64,000 nucleotides of DNA from Tabrizicola_A sp964393035 (GTDB lineage Bacteria; Pseudomonadota; Alphaproteobacteria; Rhodobacterales; Rhodobacteraceae): assembly GCA_964393035.1 (NCBI GenBank), contig CAYMRX010000001.1:1-64000 (forward strand). The letters run 5' to 3'. Made by a program: the position numbers and the translations under genes. The notes under the pieces were generated by a model, which saw only the letters and a program-made list of their open reading frames with translations, had not been told where the DNA came from and did no database searches. This document shows positions 25,722 through 33,633 of this stretch, one piece after another; position 1 is the first letter of the stretch; each line of letters starts with the position of its first letter.

Positions 25722-27161
25722 ATGGGAAAGATCACTCCTTTGCTGCTGTGCGGCGGATCGGGCACGCGGCTTTGGCCACTGTCGCGCAAAAGCTTTCCCA
25801 AACAGTTCAGCAACCTTGCCGGTGAGGGCAGCCTGTTTCAACAGGCCGCCACGCGGCTTTCCGGTGCAGGTTTCGCCCGCCCGGTGGTGGTGACCAACAG
25901 CGAATTCCGTTTCATCGTCGTGGAACAATTGGCCGCGACCCAGATCGACCCCGGCGCCATCCTGATCGAACCCTCGGGCCGCAATACGGCCCCGGCCATT
26001 CTGGCCGCCACCTTGCACATCGCGGCCCAAGATCCCAAGGCGCTGATCCTTGTCGCACCTTCGGACCATGTGGTGCCTGACACGGCCGCCTTTCGTGCCG
26101 CCATCACCGCAGCGACGCCCGCGGCCGAAGCCGGGCGGATCGTCACCTTTGGCATAAAACCGGACCGGGCGGAAACCGGCTATGGCTGGCTGGAATTGTC
26201 GGCCGCTCCGGTAAAGGATCAGACCCAACCGCTGCGCCGCTTTGTGGAAAAGCCCGACGCCGCCCATGCCGAGGCCATGCTGCGGGCCGGGAATTTCCTG
26301 TGGAATGCCGGGATCTTTCTGTTTTCGGCCGAAACCCTGCTGCTGGCCTTTGCCACCCATGCGGCCGATCTGATCGCCCCGGTGGCCGATGCGGTCGAAT
26401 TGGCGGAACGGGATTTGGGATTCCTGCGGCTGGCCCCCGCGCCATGGTCCGGCACGCGGGACATCTCCATCGACTATGCCGTCATGGAAAAGGCGGCAAA
26501 TCTGGACGTCATGCCCTACGGCGAGGGGTGGTCCGATCTTGGCGATTGGAATGCGGTCTGGCGCGAAGCCGCGGCGCGCGACACGGCGGGCAATGTCACG
26601 CAGGGGCAGGCCGTGGTGATCGGTTGCGAAAACAGTCTGCTGCGCAGCGAGGCCGAGGGGCAGGCGCTGGTCGGCATCGGGCTGTCCGACATGATTGCGG
26701 TCGCCATGCCGGATGCGGTTCTGGTCGCCCCGCGCACAAGGGCGCAAGACGTGAAACTGGCGGTAGCCGCGTTGAAATCGACCGCCGCCCGGCAGGCCGA
26801 ACATTTCCCGCGCGACCATCGGCCTTGGGGCTGGTTCGAAACGCTGGCGCTGGCCGATCGCTTTCAGGTCAAGCGCATCGTGGTGAAACCCGGCGCGGCG
26901 CTGTCGCTGCAAAGCCATGTCCACCGCGCCGAACATTGGATCGTGGTCACCGGCACCGCGCGGGTCACGATTGATGGCGCCATCAGCCTGATCAGCGAAA
27001 ATCAATCCGTCTACATCCCGCTTGGTGCCAAACACCGGCTGGAAAATCCCGGCAAGCTGCCGATGGTGCTGATCGAAGTGCAGACCGGCGCCTATCTGGG
27101 CGAGGATGACATCACCCGGTATGAAGATGTCTACGCACGTGGACAGGGCGCAAAGGGCTGA
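25722..27161 (+). CDS. manC: Mannose-1-phosphate guanylyltransferase / mannose-6-phosphate isomerase
   Basis: Bifunctional enzyme of 479 residues making GDP-mannose for exopolysaccharide. The nucleotidyltransferase domain begins LLLCGGSGTRLWPLSRKSFPKQF, with FVEKP and WNAGIFLF further on; the C-terminal cupin (PWGWFETLALADRFQVKRIVVKPGAALSLQ..H..RAEHW) is the isomerase part. The longer frame begins at 25638, but ATG 25722 gives the family start, with CAGGA nine bases before. It follows the RTX gene by 80 bases on the same strand. Confidence 0.95.
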   Translation: MGKITPLLLCGGSGTRLWPLSRKSFPKQFSNLAGEGSLFQQAATRLSGAGFARPVVVTNSEFRFIVVEQLAATQIDPGAILIEPSGRNTAPAILAATLHIAAQDPKALILVAPSDHVVPDTAAFRAAITAATPAAEAGRIVTFGIKPDRAETGYGWLELSAAPVKDQTQPLRRFVEKPDAAHAEAMLRAGNFLWNAGIFLFSAETLLLAFATHAADLIAPVADAVELAERDLGFLRLAPAPWSGTRDISIDYAVMEKAANLDVMPYGEGWSDLGDWNAVWREAAARDTAGNVTQGQAVVIGCENSLLRSEAEGQALVGIGLSDMIAVAMPDAVLVAPRTRAQDVKLAVAALKSTAARQAEHFPRDHRPWGWFETLALADRFQVKRIVVKPGAALSLQSHVHRAEHWIVVTGTARVTIDGAISLISENQSVYIPLGAKHRLENPGKLPMVLIEVQTGAYLGEDDITRYEDVYARGQGAKG

Positions 27162-27199
27162 GGCGGCGGGCCGCAAACATCCGCGTTAAAGCCTTGGCG

Positions 27200-28105
27200 T
27201 CACGCACCCCCACCCGACCAATGCGCCCCCGCCGGGCCTGCCGGAAAACCGTCTGACAGCCGCTGGCCGGGCGACAGCGGACGCAGGATATCGGCCAAGG
27301 CAGAACCGTCCATCTTGCCAGACTGACGTTCGGCATAGGCCGCGCAAATGCGGGCAAAGCCAGACGATTGCGGGGACAGGCGCAGACTGTCGACGCCCGC
27401 TTCGGCCAATGTCTCGATCTGATGGGCCATGCTGGCTGTCGACTGGCTCAGGGTCTGGACCCCGTTCACCGCAAGAAACGCCTGCCCGTCCAGCGTCTCC
27501 ACATCGCGGCCGTCGGGGTCTTCGCCGCAAACAAACTGGCAGCTGTCTTTGGTCCTGTCATGCAGGCGGGCATGATAGCAGCGCCCCGAGATGGCCAGTG
27601 GCAGGCGGCCATGGCCCCAGACCTCGATCGGCACGCCTTCCTCACGGCCAAGCCGCGCCAGCACCGCGATGGCGTCAAGCGTCAGTTCCGGCGGCAAGCA
27701 GACCCGCCGCGCGCCGCGCCGGATCAGCCAGCGCAACGTGCCTTCGTTGTAGACATTGACCAAGGGGCCAACCCAGAAGGGCTGCCCTTCCGGCACATGG
27801 GCAAGGGCGGAGAGATCGTTGATTTCGACCGGCAGGCCCAGACCCGCCAATTCCGCGGTCAGCTTGCGCTCCCGCTTCAGCGTGATCAGCGCAAGCGAGG
27901 TGATTGCGACCGATTTCCCTGCGGCGAGCAGAGTCTCCACGGCACCGGGGATTTCTCCCTGCCAGAAGGGCAGCCGCTTTGAACAGACGAGTTCGCCCAG
28001 CACCACCCGCGATACCGGCGAGGGGGCAAGCGCGGTGTAAAAGGCGCGCACCGTCTCGGCGGGCCAGAAAAAGAAGTTGGGGCCAACGGTCAGGTCCATC
28101 GTCAT
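27200..28105 (-). CDS. ubiV: UbiV, O2-independent ubiquinone hydroxylation factor (U32 peptidase family)
   Basis: Protein of 301 residues of the U32 group. In E. coli UbiU and UbiV form a complex with 4Fe-4S clusters that hydroxylates the ubiquinone ring without oxygen, using prephenate as oxygen donor. The four cluster cysteines have clear counterparts: one in LVCSKR near residue 43, then GRCYHAR, and DSCQFVCGEDPDG. The first ATG overlaps the ubiU stop (ATGA); a second ATG two codons later is better spaced from GGAG and may be used. It is the last gene of ubiTUV. Confidence 0.92.
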   Translation of the reverse strand: MTMDLTVGPNFFFWPAETVRAFYTALAPSPVSRVVLGELVCSKRLPFWQGEIPGAVETLLAAGKSVAITSLALITLKRERKLTAELAGLGLPVEINDLSALAHVPEGQPFWVGPLVNVYNEGTLRWLIRRGARRVCLPPELTLDAIAVLARLGREEGVPIEVWGHGRLPLAISGRCYHARLHDRTKDSCQFVCGEDPDGRDVETLDGQAFLAVNGVQTLSQSTASMAHQIETLAEAGVDSLRLSPQSSGFARICAAYAERQSGKMDGSALADILRPLSPGQRLSDGFPAGPAGAHWSGGGA

Positions 28106-29082
28106 CTCCAGGTCTTGGCATAGGCGCCGGCGGTGGCGGCCTGCCCCTCGGTCAGGCGGGCAAGCGCGCTTTCGGGCAGCGGCAGGCCCGCCGCCTGCGC
28201 CTCGACAGCGGCCCGAAACGCGCGGACGACTTGGGCGACATAGGCGCGGCTGCGCTGGCGGCCCTCGATCTTCAGGGCCGAAACCCCGGCCTTGGCCAGT
28301 TGCGGGATCAGATGGGTCGCATCCAGCGACACTGGGTCTTCGAAAATATGGCCGGTCTGGTCGGCAGAGGTGAAACAGCCCTTGCACAGCGTCGGGTAGG
28401 GCGCGGGGGCCGATTTCGGCGTGCGATGAATGGTAAAGCCCCCCAGCCGCGCGGCCAGATCGCCCCCCTCCTCGGCATAGGCAACGTGGCTGGCAGGCGA
28501 GCAGACGCCGTTCATGTTGGGGGATTGACCCGTGGCATAAGACGATAGCGAACAGCGCCCCTCGGCCATGACGCAAAGACCACCAAAGACGAAGACCTCT
28601 GTCTCGACGTCGATCTCGCGGTTGATGGCGGCGATTTCCTCGACGGTCAGGATGCGGGGCAGGACAACCCGGCGAACCCCAAAGGCGCTGGCGTAGAGGT
28701 TGATCGCATCGGGGTTGGCGGCCGCCGCTTGGACCGACAGGTGCCGACGCAGGGCGGGATGGTGTTCGGCGGCATGGGCCAGAAGGCCGATGTCGGCCAG
28801 AATCACCGCATCCGCCCCCGCCGCTTCCGCATTGGCCAGCGCGCGGTGCCACAGCGGTTCGGCCCCGGCGCGGGGAAAGGTGTTGATCGCGACCAGCACC
28901 TTCGCACCGCGCGCATGGGCGAAGCCCACCGCTTCGGCCAGTTCCTCGGGCGAGAAGTTCAAGCCGGGGAAGTTGCGTGCGTTCGTCTCGTCGGCAAAGC
29001 CGCAATAGACGGCATGGGCGCCCGCCTCGACGGCGGCGCGCAGCGCGGCGGGTGTGCCTGCGGGGCAGACAAGTTCCATCAT
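28102..29082 (-). CDS. ubiU: UbiU, O2-independent ubiquinone hydroxylation factor (U32 peptidase family)
   Basis: Partner of UbiV, 326 residues. MELVCPAGTPAALRAAVEAG at the start, and the cysteines in GGLCVMAEGRCSLSSY, NGVCSPASH and LCKGCF, match the 4Fe-4S ligands and U32 signature of UbiU/YhbU. The C-terminus carries the KIEGRQRSRAYV helix typical of the family. The start overlaps the ubiT stop; a second ATG follows immediately (29079). The products act in the cytoplasm with UbiT, under anaerobic or low-oxygen conditions. Confidence 0.93.
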   Translation of the reverse strand: MMELVCPAGTPAALRAAVEAGAHAVYCGFADETNARNFPGLNFSPEELAEAVGFAHARGAKVLVAINTFPRAGAEPLWHRALANAEAAGADAVILADIGLLAHAAEHHPALRRHLSVQAAAANPDAINLYASAFGVRRVVLPRILTVEEIAAINREIDVETEVFVFGGLCVMAEGRCSLSSYATGQSPNMNGVCSPASHVAYAEEGGDLAARLGGFTIHRTPKSAPAPYPTLCKGCFTSADQTGHIFEDPVSLDATHLIPQLAKAGVSALKIEGRQRSRAYVAQVVRAFRAAVEAQAAGLPLPESALARLTEGQAATAGAYAKTWR

Positions 29083-29606
29083 GACAGGCCCCCGATCCGA
29101 TGCAGGTGCAGCCCCGTGGCGCGTTCGGCCTGTGTCAGCATGCGGCGCAGCGGAGGCGCCAGCGGCCCGGCGAATGCGACCAACTCATCCGTCAGGTCAA
29201 GTTCCGCATCATCAATCGCGTTGCGCAGGGCAAGGACCGCGGCGGTGTCCCCCTCGACCGTCAGATCGCGCGAGAAAAACAGCGCATCGCCATCCTCGGC
29301 CCCATGCATCATGGCCAGAAAGGCCGACAGCGCCCCGGCAATGCGCGCCTCATGCGCCGGGGGCCGGGCCCGCAGATGCGCGGTCATCGTCGCGTCGGCC
29401 GGGTGCAAGAGCAACACCCAAGGCAGATCCAGCGGGTCGATCAGGAACCGACAGGCGGCATGGCCGTGCAGGCGGCGCAACATCGACGGATGGGCAGCGG
29501 CCAGACGCCGTGTCAAACGCGACAACATCAGATTCAGCGGCAGCAGCGGCAGGGGGCGGGCCGCGAGGCCAAGGACGCGCGGCAAGCGCGGCAGGGTGTT
29601 GGGCAT
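29079..29606 (-). CDS. ubiT: UbiT, SCP2-domain accessory factor for anaerobic ubiquinone synthesis
   Basis: Protein of 175 residues whose central part is a sterol-carrier (SCP2) lipid-binding domain (FLIDPLDLPWVLLL, LFFSRDLTVEGDTAAVLALRN), thought to hold the isoprenoid intermediate. Order and overlap with ubiU and ubiV define the operon. The longest frame (to 29666) would run into the regulatory box; ATG 29606, six bases after GAGGAA, is the sensible start. It is the first gene and lies 60 bases from the centre of the FNR/Dnr box. Confidence 0.9.
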   Translation of the reverse strand: MPNTLPRLPRVLGLAARPLPLLPLNLMLSRLTRRLAAAHPSMLRRLHGHAACRFLIDPLDLPWVLLLHPADATMTAHLRARPPAHEARIAGALSAFLAMMHGAEDGDALFFSRDLTVEGDTAAVLALRNAIDDAELDLTDELVAFAGPLAPPLRRMLTQAERATGLHLHRIGGLS

Positions 29607-29631
29607 AGGAGGTTCCTCGATCGGTCCGCCC

Positions 29632-29701
29632 CTGATAGGCGGGTTGGCGGCGCAAAGGGTTGACAATAGTCAAGTCTCACACCGCCGCCGCGCGCTATGG
29701 G
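29632..29701. promoter_or_regulatory. Bidirectional FNR/Dnr-type promoter of ubiTUV and ubiDX-ric-nnrS
   Basis: TTGAC-AATA-GTCAA (29660-29673) is a perfect 5-4-5 palindrome of the FNR/Dnr/NnrR class; GTCAA half-sites are typical of the NO-responsive members. Its centre (29666.5) is 60 bases from the ubiT ATG and 58 from the ubiD ATG. A TATCAG (29637 to 29632, minus strand) and a TATGGG (29696-29701, plus strand) each begin 29-30 bases from the centre, the distance expected when an activator sits at -41.5. One dimer could therefore switch on both operons. Confidence 0.82.
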
Positions 29702-29724
29702 CTTTGGGAAAGGACACCCCCGCA

Positions 29725-31221
29725 ATGCGCAGCCTGCCCGTCTTTCCCGATCTCCGAGCGTTCCTGTCCCATGCCCAGACCCATGGCGCACTGGCACAGG
29801 TCGGCGCGCCGGTGGACATCCGCCACGAGATGACCGCCGTCCAACTGGCGGCCTTGCGGGCGGGGGGGCCGGTGCTGCGCTTTGACGCTGCGCATAGCGG
29901 CGGCCAGCAGGCGCAGATGCCCATCATCGCCAACCTTTTCGGCACGCCATCCCGGGTTGCGGCAGGTCTGGGCCTGCATCTGGATGAGGTTCCGGCCTTT
30001 GGCCAGTTCCTTGCCGCCCTGCGCAGCCCCGCGCCGGTAGAGGGCATGAAAGACGCTTTGTCCCGCTGGCCGATGCTGCGCGCCGCCTTGCAAAGCCGCC
30101 CGAAGGTATTGCGCCGCGCCGTGGCGCAAGAGCAGTCCGCGCCGGTGGATCTGTCCCATATCCCGGTGCAGACGCCTTGGCCCGAGGATGCCGGACCCTT
30201 GGTCACCTGGCCCGTGGTGATAACCCGCCCGCATGGCTCCGAGGCGGCACATCTGGCAAGCTATAACCTTGGGGTCTACCGGGCGCAGGTGCAGGGACCG
30301 GACCGGTTGATCCTGCGCTGGCTGGCGCATCGCGGCGGTGCGGCGCATCACCGCAGTTGGGAGCGTGCGGGCGCACCGATGCCGGTGGCCATTGCACTCG
30401 GGGCCGATCCGGCAACCCTGCTCTCCGCCGCCTTGCCGCTGCCGGAAACCGTCTCGGAGTTGGTCTTTTCGGGCGTGCTGCGCGGCGCGCGGGCCGAGGT
30501 GGTGCCGGCAAAGACCGTGCCGCTGCTGGTTCCGGCCAATGCCGAAATCATTCTGGAAGGCTGGGTCCATCCCGGCGACACGGCGCCGGAAGGCCCATTC
30601 GGCGATCATACCGGCTATTACAACGCGGTAGAGCCCTTCCCGGTCATGCGCCTCTCGGCCATCACCCACCGCCGCGATCCGCTGTATCTGACCACCGTCA
30701 CCGGCCGCCCTCCAGACGAACCCTCGGTCATCGGCGAAGTGTTCAACACCCTGGCCCTGCCAGTGATCCGCGCCCAGATCCCCGAGATCACCGATCTCTG
30801 GCTGCCGCCCGCCGCCTGTTCCTATCGGATGGCCGTGGTACAGATCGACAAGCGCTATCCCGGTCAGGCCCGGCGGGTGATGCTGGCCTTGTGGGGAATG
30901 CTGGCGCAATTCAGCTATACCAAGACCATCGTGGTCGTGGACCGCGACATTGATCCCCGCAGTTGGGATGACATCGCTTGGGCCATGGCCACCCGGATGG
31001 ACCCGGCCCGCGATGTGATGGTGCTGGATCGCACACCGATGGATTATCTTGACTTCGCCTCGCCCAACGAAGGGTTGGCCGGCAAGCTGGGCATCGACGC
31101 GACGACGAAGATCGGGGCCGAGACAACCCGCGAATGGGGCCGTGTCATGACCTTGGCCCCCGCGCATGAGGCGCGTGCGGCCGAGATCCTGCGCGGCGTT
31201 CTGCACGGGGGCCACCCATGA
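29725..31221 (+). CDS. ubiD: UbiD family decarboxylase
   Basis: Prenylated-FMN-dependent decarboxylase of 498 residues, presumably acting on the polyprenyl-hydroxybenzoate intermediate of ubiquinone. Family features include NLFGTPSRVAAGLG, the cofactor/substrate region HRGGAAHHRSWERAGAPMPVAIALGADP, EGPFGDHTGYYN, the VVDRDIDPRSWDDIAWA segment, and KIGAETTREWGR at the end. The frame runs further upstream, but ATG 29725 starts the conserved region. It overlaps ubiX by four bases. Placed opposite ubiTUV it suggests a complete anaerobic branch; a different aromatic substrate is possible. Confidence 0.9.
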   Translation: MRSLPVFPDLRAFLSHAQTHGALAQVGAPVDIRHEMTAVQLAALRAGGPVLRFDAAHSGGQQAQMPIIANLFGTPSRVAAGLGLHLDEVPAFGQFLAALRSPAPVEGMKDALSRWPMLRAALQSRPKVLRRAVAQEQSAPVDLSHIPVQTPWPEDAGPLVTWPVVITRPHGSEAAHLASYNLGVYRAQVQGPDRLILRWLAHRGGAAHHRSWERAGAPMPVAIALGADPATLLSAALPLPETVSELVFSGVLRGARAEVVPAKTVPLLVPANAEIILEGWVHPGDTAPEGPFGDHTGYYNAVEPFPVMRLSAITHRRDPLYLTTVTGRPPDEPSVIGEVFNTLALPVIRAQIPEITDLWLPPAACSYRMAVVQIDKRYPGQARRVMLALWGMLAQFSYTKTIVVVDRDIDPRSWDDIAWAMATRMDPARDVMVLDRTPMDYLDFASPNEGLAGKLGIDATTKIGAETTREWGRVMTLAPAHEARAAEILRGVLHGGHP

Positions 31222-31799
31222 CGGCGCGGGTCATTCTTGGCGTTTCCGGCGCATCGGGCGCGGCCTTGGCGTTGGATTGCGCGCGGGCCTTGCGCCATGT
31301 CGGCGCGACGGTGGAACTGGTCCTGTCCGCGATGGCCGAGCGCACGCTGGCGCTGGAGATCGGCCCCCGCGCGCGGGACGAACTTGTGGCCTTGGCAGAC
31401 CTGCTGCACCCGGTGATCGACCTTGGCGCGACCATCGCCTCGGGGTCTTTTCCGGTGCATGGCATGATCGTCGCCCCCTGCTCGATGCGCAGCCTTGCCG
31501 CCATTGCACATGGGCTGGACGACACCTTGTTGACCCGTTCGGCCAGCGTGCAGTTGAAAGAACGGCGGCCGTTGGTGCTTCTGGCCCGCGAAGCCCCGCT
31601 GACCCTCGCGCATCTGCGCAACATGACGGCCGCAACCGAGATGGGGGCCGTGGTGATGCCCCCGGTTCCGGCCTTCTACCTCTGCCCCCGAACCACAGCC
31701 GATATCACCGCCCAGATCGCCGCACGGGCTGTCGATCTTTTACGTCTTGCTCCCACCCAGGCACGCGCCTGGAATCCCAACGAAGGACCATTGCCATGA
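31218..31799 (+). CDS. ubiX: Flavin prenyltransferase UbiX
   Basis: Flavoprotein of 193 residues that joins dimethylallyl phosphate to FMN, making the cofactor of UbiD. VILGVSGASGAALALDCARAL is the FMN-binding start, APCSMRSLAAIAHGLDDTLLTRSASVQLKERRPL the central motif, and PPVPAFYL the conserved end. It overlaps ubiD and ric by ATGA junctions, so cofactor and enzyme are made together. Confidence 0.95.
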   Translation: MTARVILGVSGASGAALALDCARALRHVGATVELVLSAMAERTLALEIGPRARDELVALADLLHPVIDLGATIASGSFPVHGMIVAPCSMRSLAAIAHGLDDTLLTRSASVQLKERRPLVLLAREAPLTLAHLRNMTAATEMGAVVMPPVPAFYLCPRTTADITAQIAARAVDLLRLAPTQARAWNPNEGPLP

Positions 31800-32458
31800 C
31801 CGAACTTTCCGCCCTCGCCCTTGTCGGTGACATTGCTGCAACCCAACCCGGCGCTGCCGAGGTCTTCCGCCGGAACGGCATCAGTTTCTGCTGTGGCGGC
31901 CAGATGTCGCTGTCGGAAGCGGCCGCGCAGCACGGCCTTGCCGTTGCGGCGCTGCTGGATGACCTTTGCGCGCTGCAAAAAGCTGCCGGCCGCGATGCCC
32001 CGACCGAAACCCTGCCGCTGATCGACCATATCCTGACGCGCTACCACGACACCCACCGCACCGAGATGGACGGGCTGATCCCGCTGGCGCAGAAGGTGGA
32101 AACCGTGCATGGCGACCACGACGATGCCCCCCTTGGCCTGACCGCCGCCCTGCTGGCCCTGCGCGACGAGTTGGACAACCACATGGCCAAGGAAGAACAA
32201 GTCCTGTTTCCCATGATGCGGCAGGGCGGCCATCCCGCAATCCAGCATCCCATCGCCGTGATGCGGGACGACCATGACACGGCGGCGCAGCTTTTGCACA
32301 AGATCACCCATATCACCCACGGCCTGACCCTGCCCGAAGGTGCCTGCCGGTCGTGGACTGCGCTTTATACCGGGCTGGAAAAGTTTTGTGACGATCTGGT
32401 GACGCATATGCACCTTGAAAACGAGGTGCTGTTCCCGCGCTTCACTGCCGTCGCCTGA
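31796..32458 (+). CDS. ric: RIC/YtfE/ScdA di-iron iron-sulfur cluster repair protein
   Basis: Protein of 220 residues, the length of E. coli YtfE. An N-terminal ScdA_N domain with GISFCCGGQ (residues 28-36) precedes a hemerythrin-like four-helix bundle with the expected iron ligands (H in RYHDTHRTEM, H and E in DNHMAKEEQVLFP, DDHDTA, HMHLENEVLFP). RIC proteins restore Fe-S clusters damaged by nitric oxide or peroxide. It starts in the ubiX stop (ATGA). The UbiU/UbiV clusters encoded opposite are plausible clients. Confidence 0.93.
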   Translation: MTELSALALVGDIAATQPGAAEVFRRNGISFCCGGQMSLSEAAAQHGLAVAALLDDLCALQKAAGRDAPTETLPLIDHILTRYHDTHRTEMDGLIPLAQKVETVHGDHDDAPLGLTAALLALRDELDNHMAKEEQVLFPMMRQGGHPAIQHPIAVMRDDHDTAAQLLHKITHITHGLTLPEGACRSWTALYTGLEKFCDDLVTHMHLENEVLFPRFTAVA

Positions 32459-32461
32459 CGC

Positions 32462-33583
32462 GTGACCGGGCTGTGGCGCGCACCGCATCTGCCGCTGTTT
32501 CTGATTGCGGCGCTCTGGGCCGGGCTGGTGCCTCTGGTCTGGCTCTGGCCCGGCTTGGCCTGCGACCCGGTGGCTTGGCACCGGCAGGAACTGGTGTTGG
32601 GCTTTGCCGGGGCGGCGATGGGGGGATATCTGCTGACGGCCCTGCCGCACTGGCTGAAACTGGCAGGGGCCCGTGGTGAGGGGATATCGCAGGGTCGGAC
32701 GATTGCGCTGGTCGCGGCTTGGGGCATCGGGCGGCTGACAGGGGGAAGCTGCCAGCCCGATGGGGTGGCACTTGCCGGGTTGGCCCTTTATCCGTTGGGG
32801 CTGACCTTGTGCCTTGTGGCACCGGTGATCCGGGCTGGCGCGTGGTCACGCCTGCCGATTGCGCTGGCGCCGCTGCTCCTTTTGCTGATCGCGCTTCGGC
32901 TGCGCCTTGCCGCCGACAGTCTTACGGCCGTTCTGGGCATGGCGCTGTTATGCGCAGGCGTCGGCGGCCGGATCGTTCCCGCCTTTCTGGCCGCACGGGC
33001 CGGAAGCCGCCGGGGCGTGCAGCCTTGCGCTTGGGGCGCTTGGTTGGCCAATGGGGCGCTTGCCTTGGCGTTGGCACTGCATCTGGCCGGGGCCGCGGAA
33101 AGCTGGATCGGTGCGACGCTTCTTTTTGCCGCTGTTGGTCAGGCGGTGCGGCTCTGGCGCTGGGATCTCTCTCCGGCGATAGGCGGTCACCGCGATCTTG
33201 CCATGCTGCTCTGCGCCTGGCTTTGGCTGCCCTTGGGGCTGGGATTGGTCGGTGCGGCGCTGCTGGGGGTGGGCCTGCCGCGCGCCACAACCGTCCATGC
33301 CCTGACCATGGGGCTGATGGGCAGCATGGTGCTTGCCGTGATGGCGCGCAGTTGGATGCGCCGCGCACCGGGCCGCCTGACCGTCGACCTAGCCACCGCG
33401 CTGGCCTTTGCGCTTGTGCAACTCTCCGCTTGGCTAAGGTTGGGGATGGTGGACGTCGGCGAAGCTCCGGCCGCCGCAAGCTGGACCTTGGCTTGGGGAA
33501 TTGCGGCAACGCATTGCGCCGCTGGATTTATTCGCCCGATCCCGCACCCGATCCTGAGCGCGGCACGCGGCGCGGGGTCCTAG
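32462..33583 (+). CDS. nnrS: NnrS family protein
   Basis: Polytopic membrane protein of 373 residues with about twelve hydrophobic segments. The NnrS signature HRQELVLGFAGAAMGGYLLTALPHW is near residue 40, and later segments carry conserved His (GLPRATTVHALTMGLMGSMVLAVMARSWMRRAPGR). NnrS proteins bind heme and copper and protect against nitric oxide; nnrS genes are classical targets of Dnr/NnrR. The start is a GTG three bases after the ric stop, without a strong ribosome-binding site, so coupling is likely. No denitrification reductase is in the window. Confidence 0.9.
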   Translation: MTGLWRAPHLPLFLIAALWAGLVPLVWLWPGLACDPVAWHRQELVLGFAGAAMGGYLLTALPHWLKLAGARGEGISQGRTIALVAAWGIGRLTGGSCQPDGVALAGLALYPLGLTLCLVAPVIRAGAWSRLPIALAPLLLLLIALRLRLAADSLTAVLGMALLCAGVGGRIVPAFLAARAGSRRGVQPCAWGAWLANGALALALALHLAGAAESWIGATLLFAAVGQAVRLWRWDLSPAIGGHRDLAMLLCAWLWLPLGLGLVGAALLGVGLPRATTVHALTMGLMGSMVLAVMARSWMRRAPGRLTVDLATALAFALVQLSAWLRLGMVDVGEAPAAASWTLAWGIAATHCAAGFIRPIPHPILSAARGAGS

Positions 33584-33633
33584 GCACGCATGGCATCAAC
33601 CGGGCCGGGGCCGCGGTGCCGGGGGGGTGGGAG

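Noticed and set aside
28106..29005. N-terminal extension of the UbiV frame to 601 codons
   Set aside because: The first half is an out-of-frame reading of ubiU with no protein-like pattern. UbiV proper starts at 28105 or 28099.
28729..29724. N-terminal extension of the UbiD frame to 830 codons
   Set aside because: It is antisense to ubiU and ubiT and crosses the FNR/Dnr box. Conserved UbiD sequence starts at 29725.
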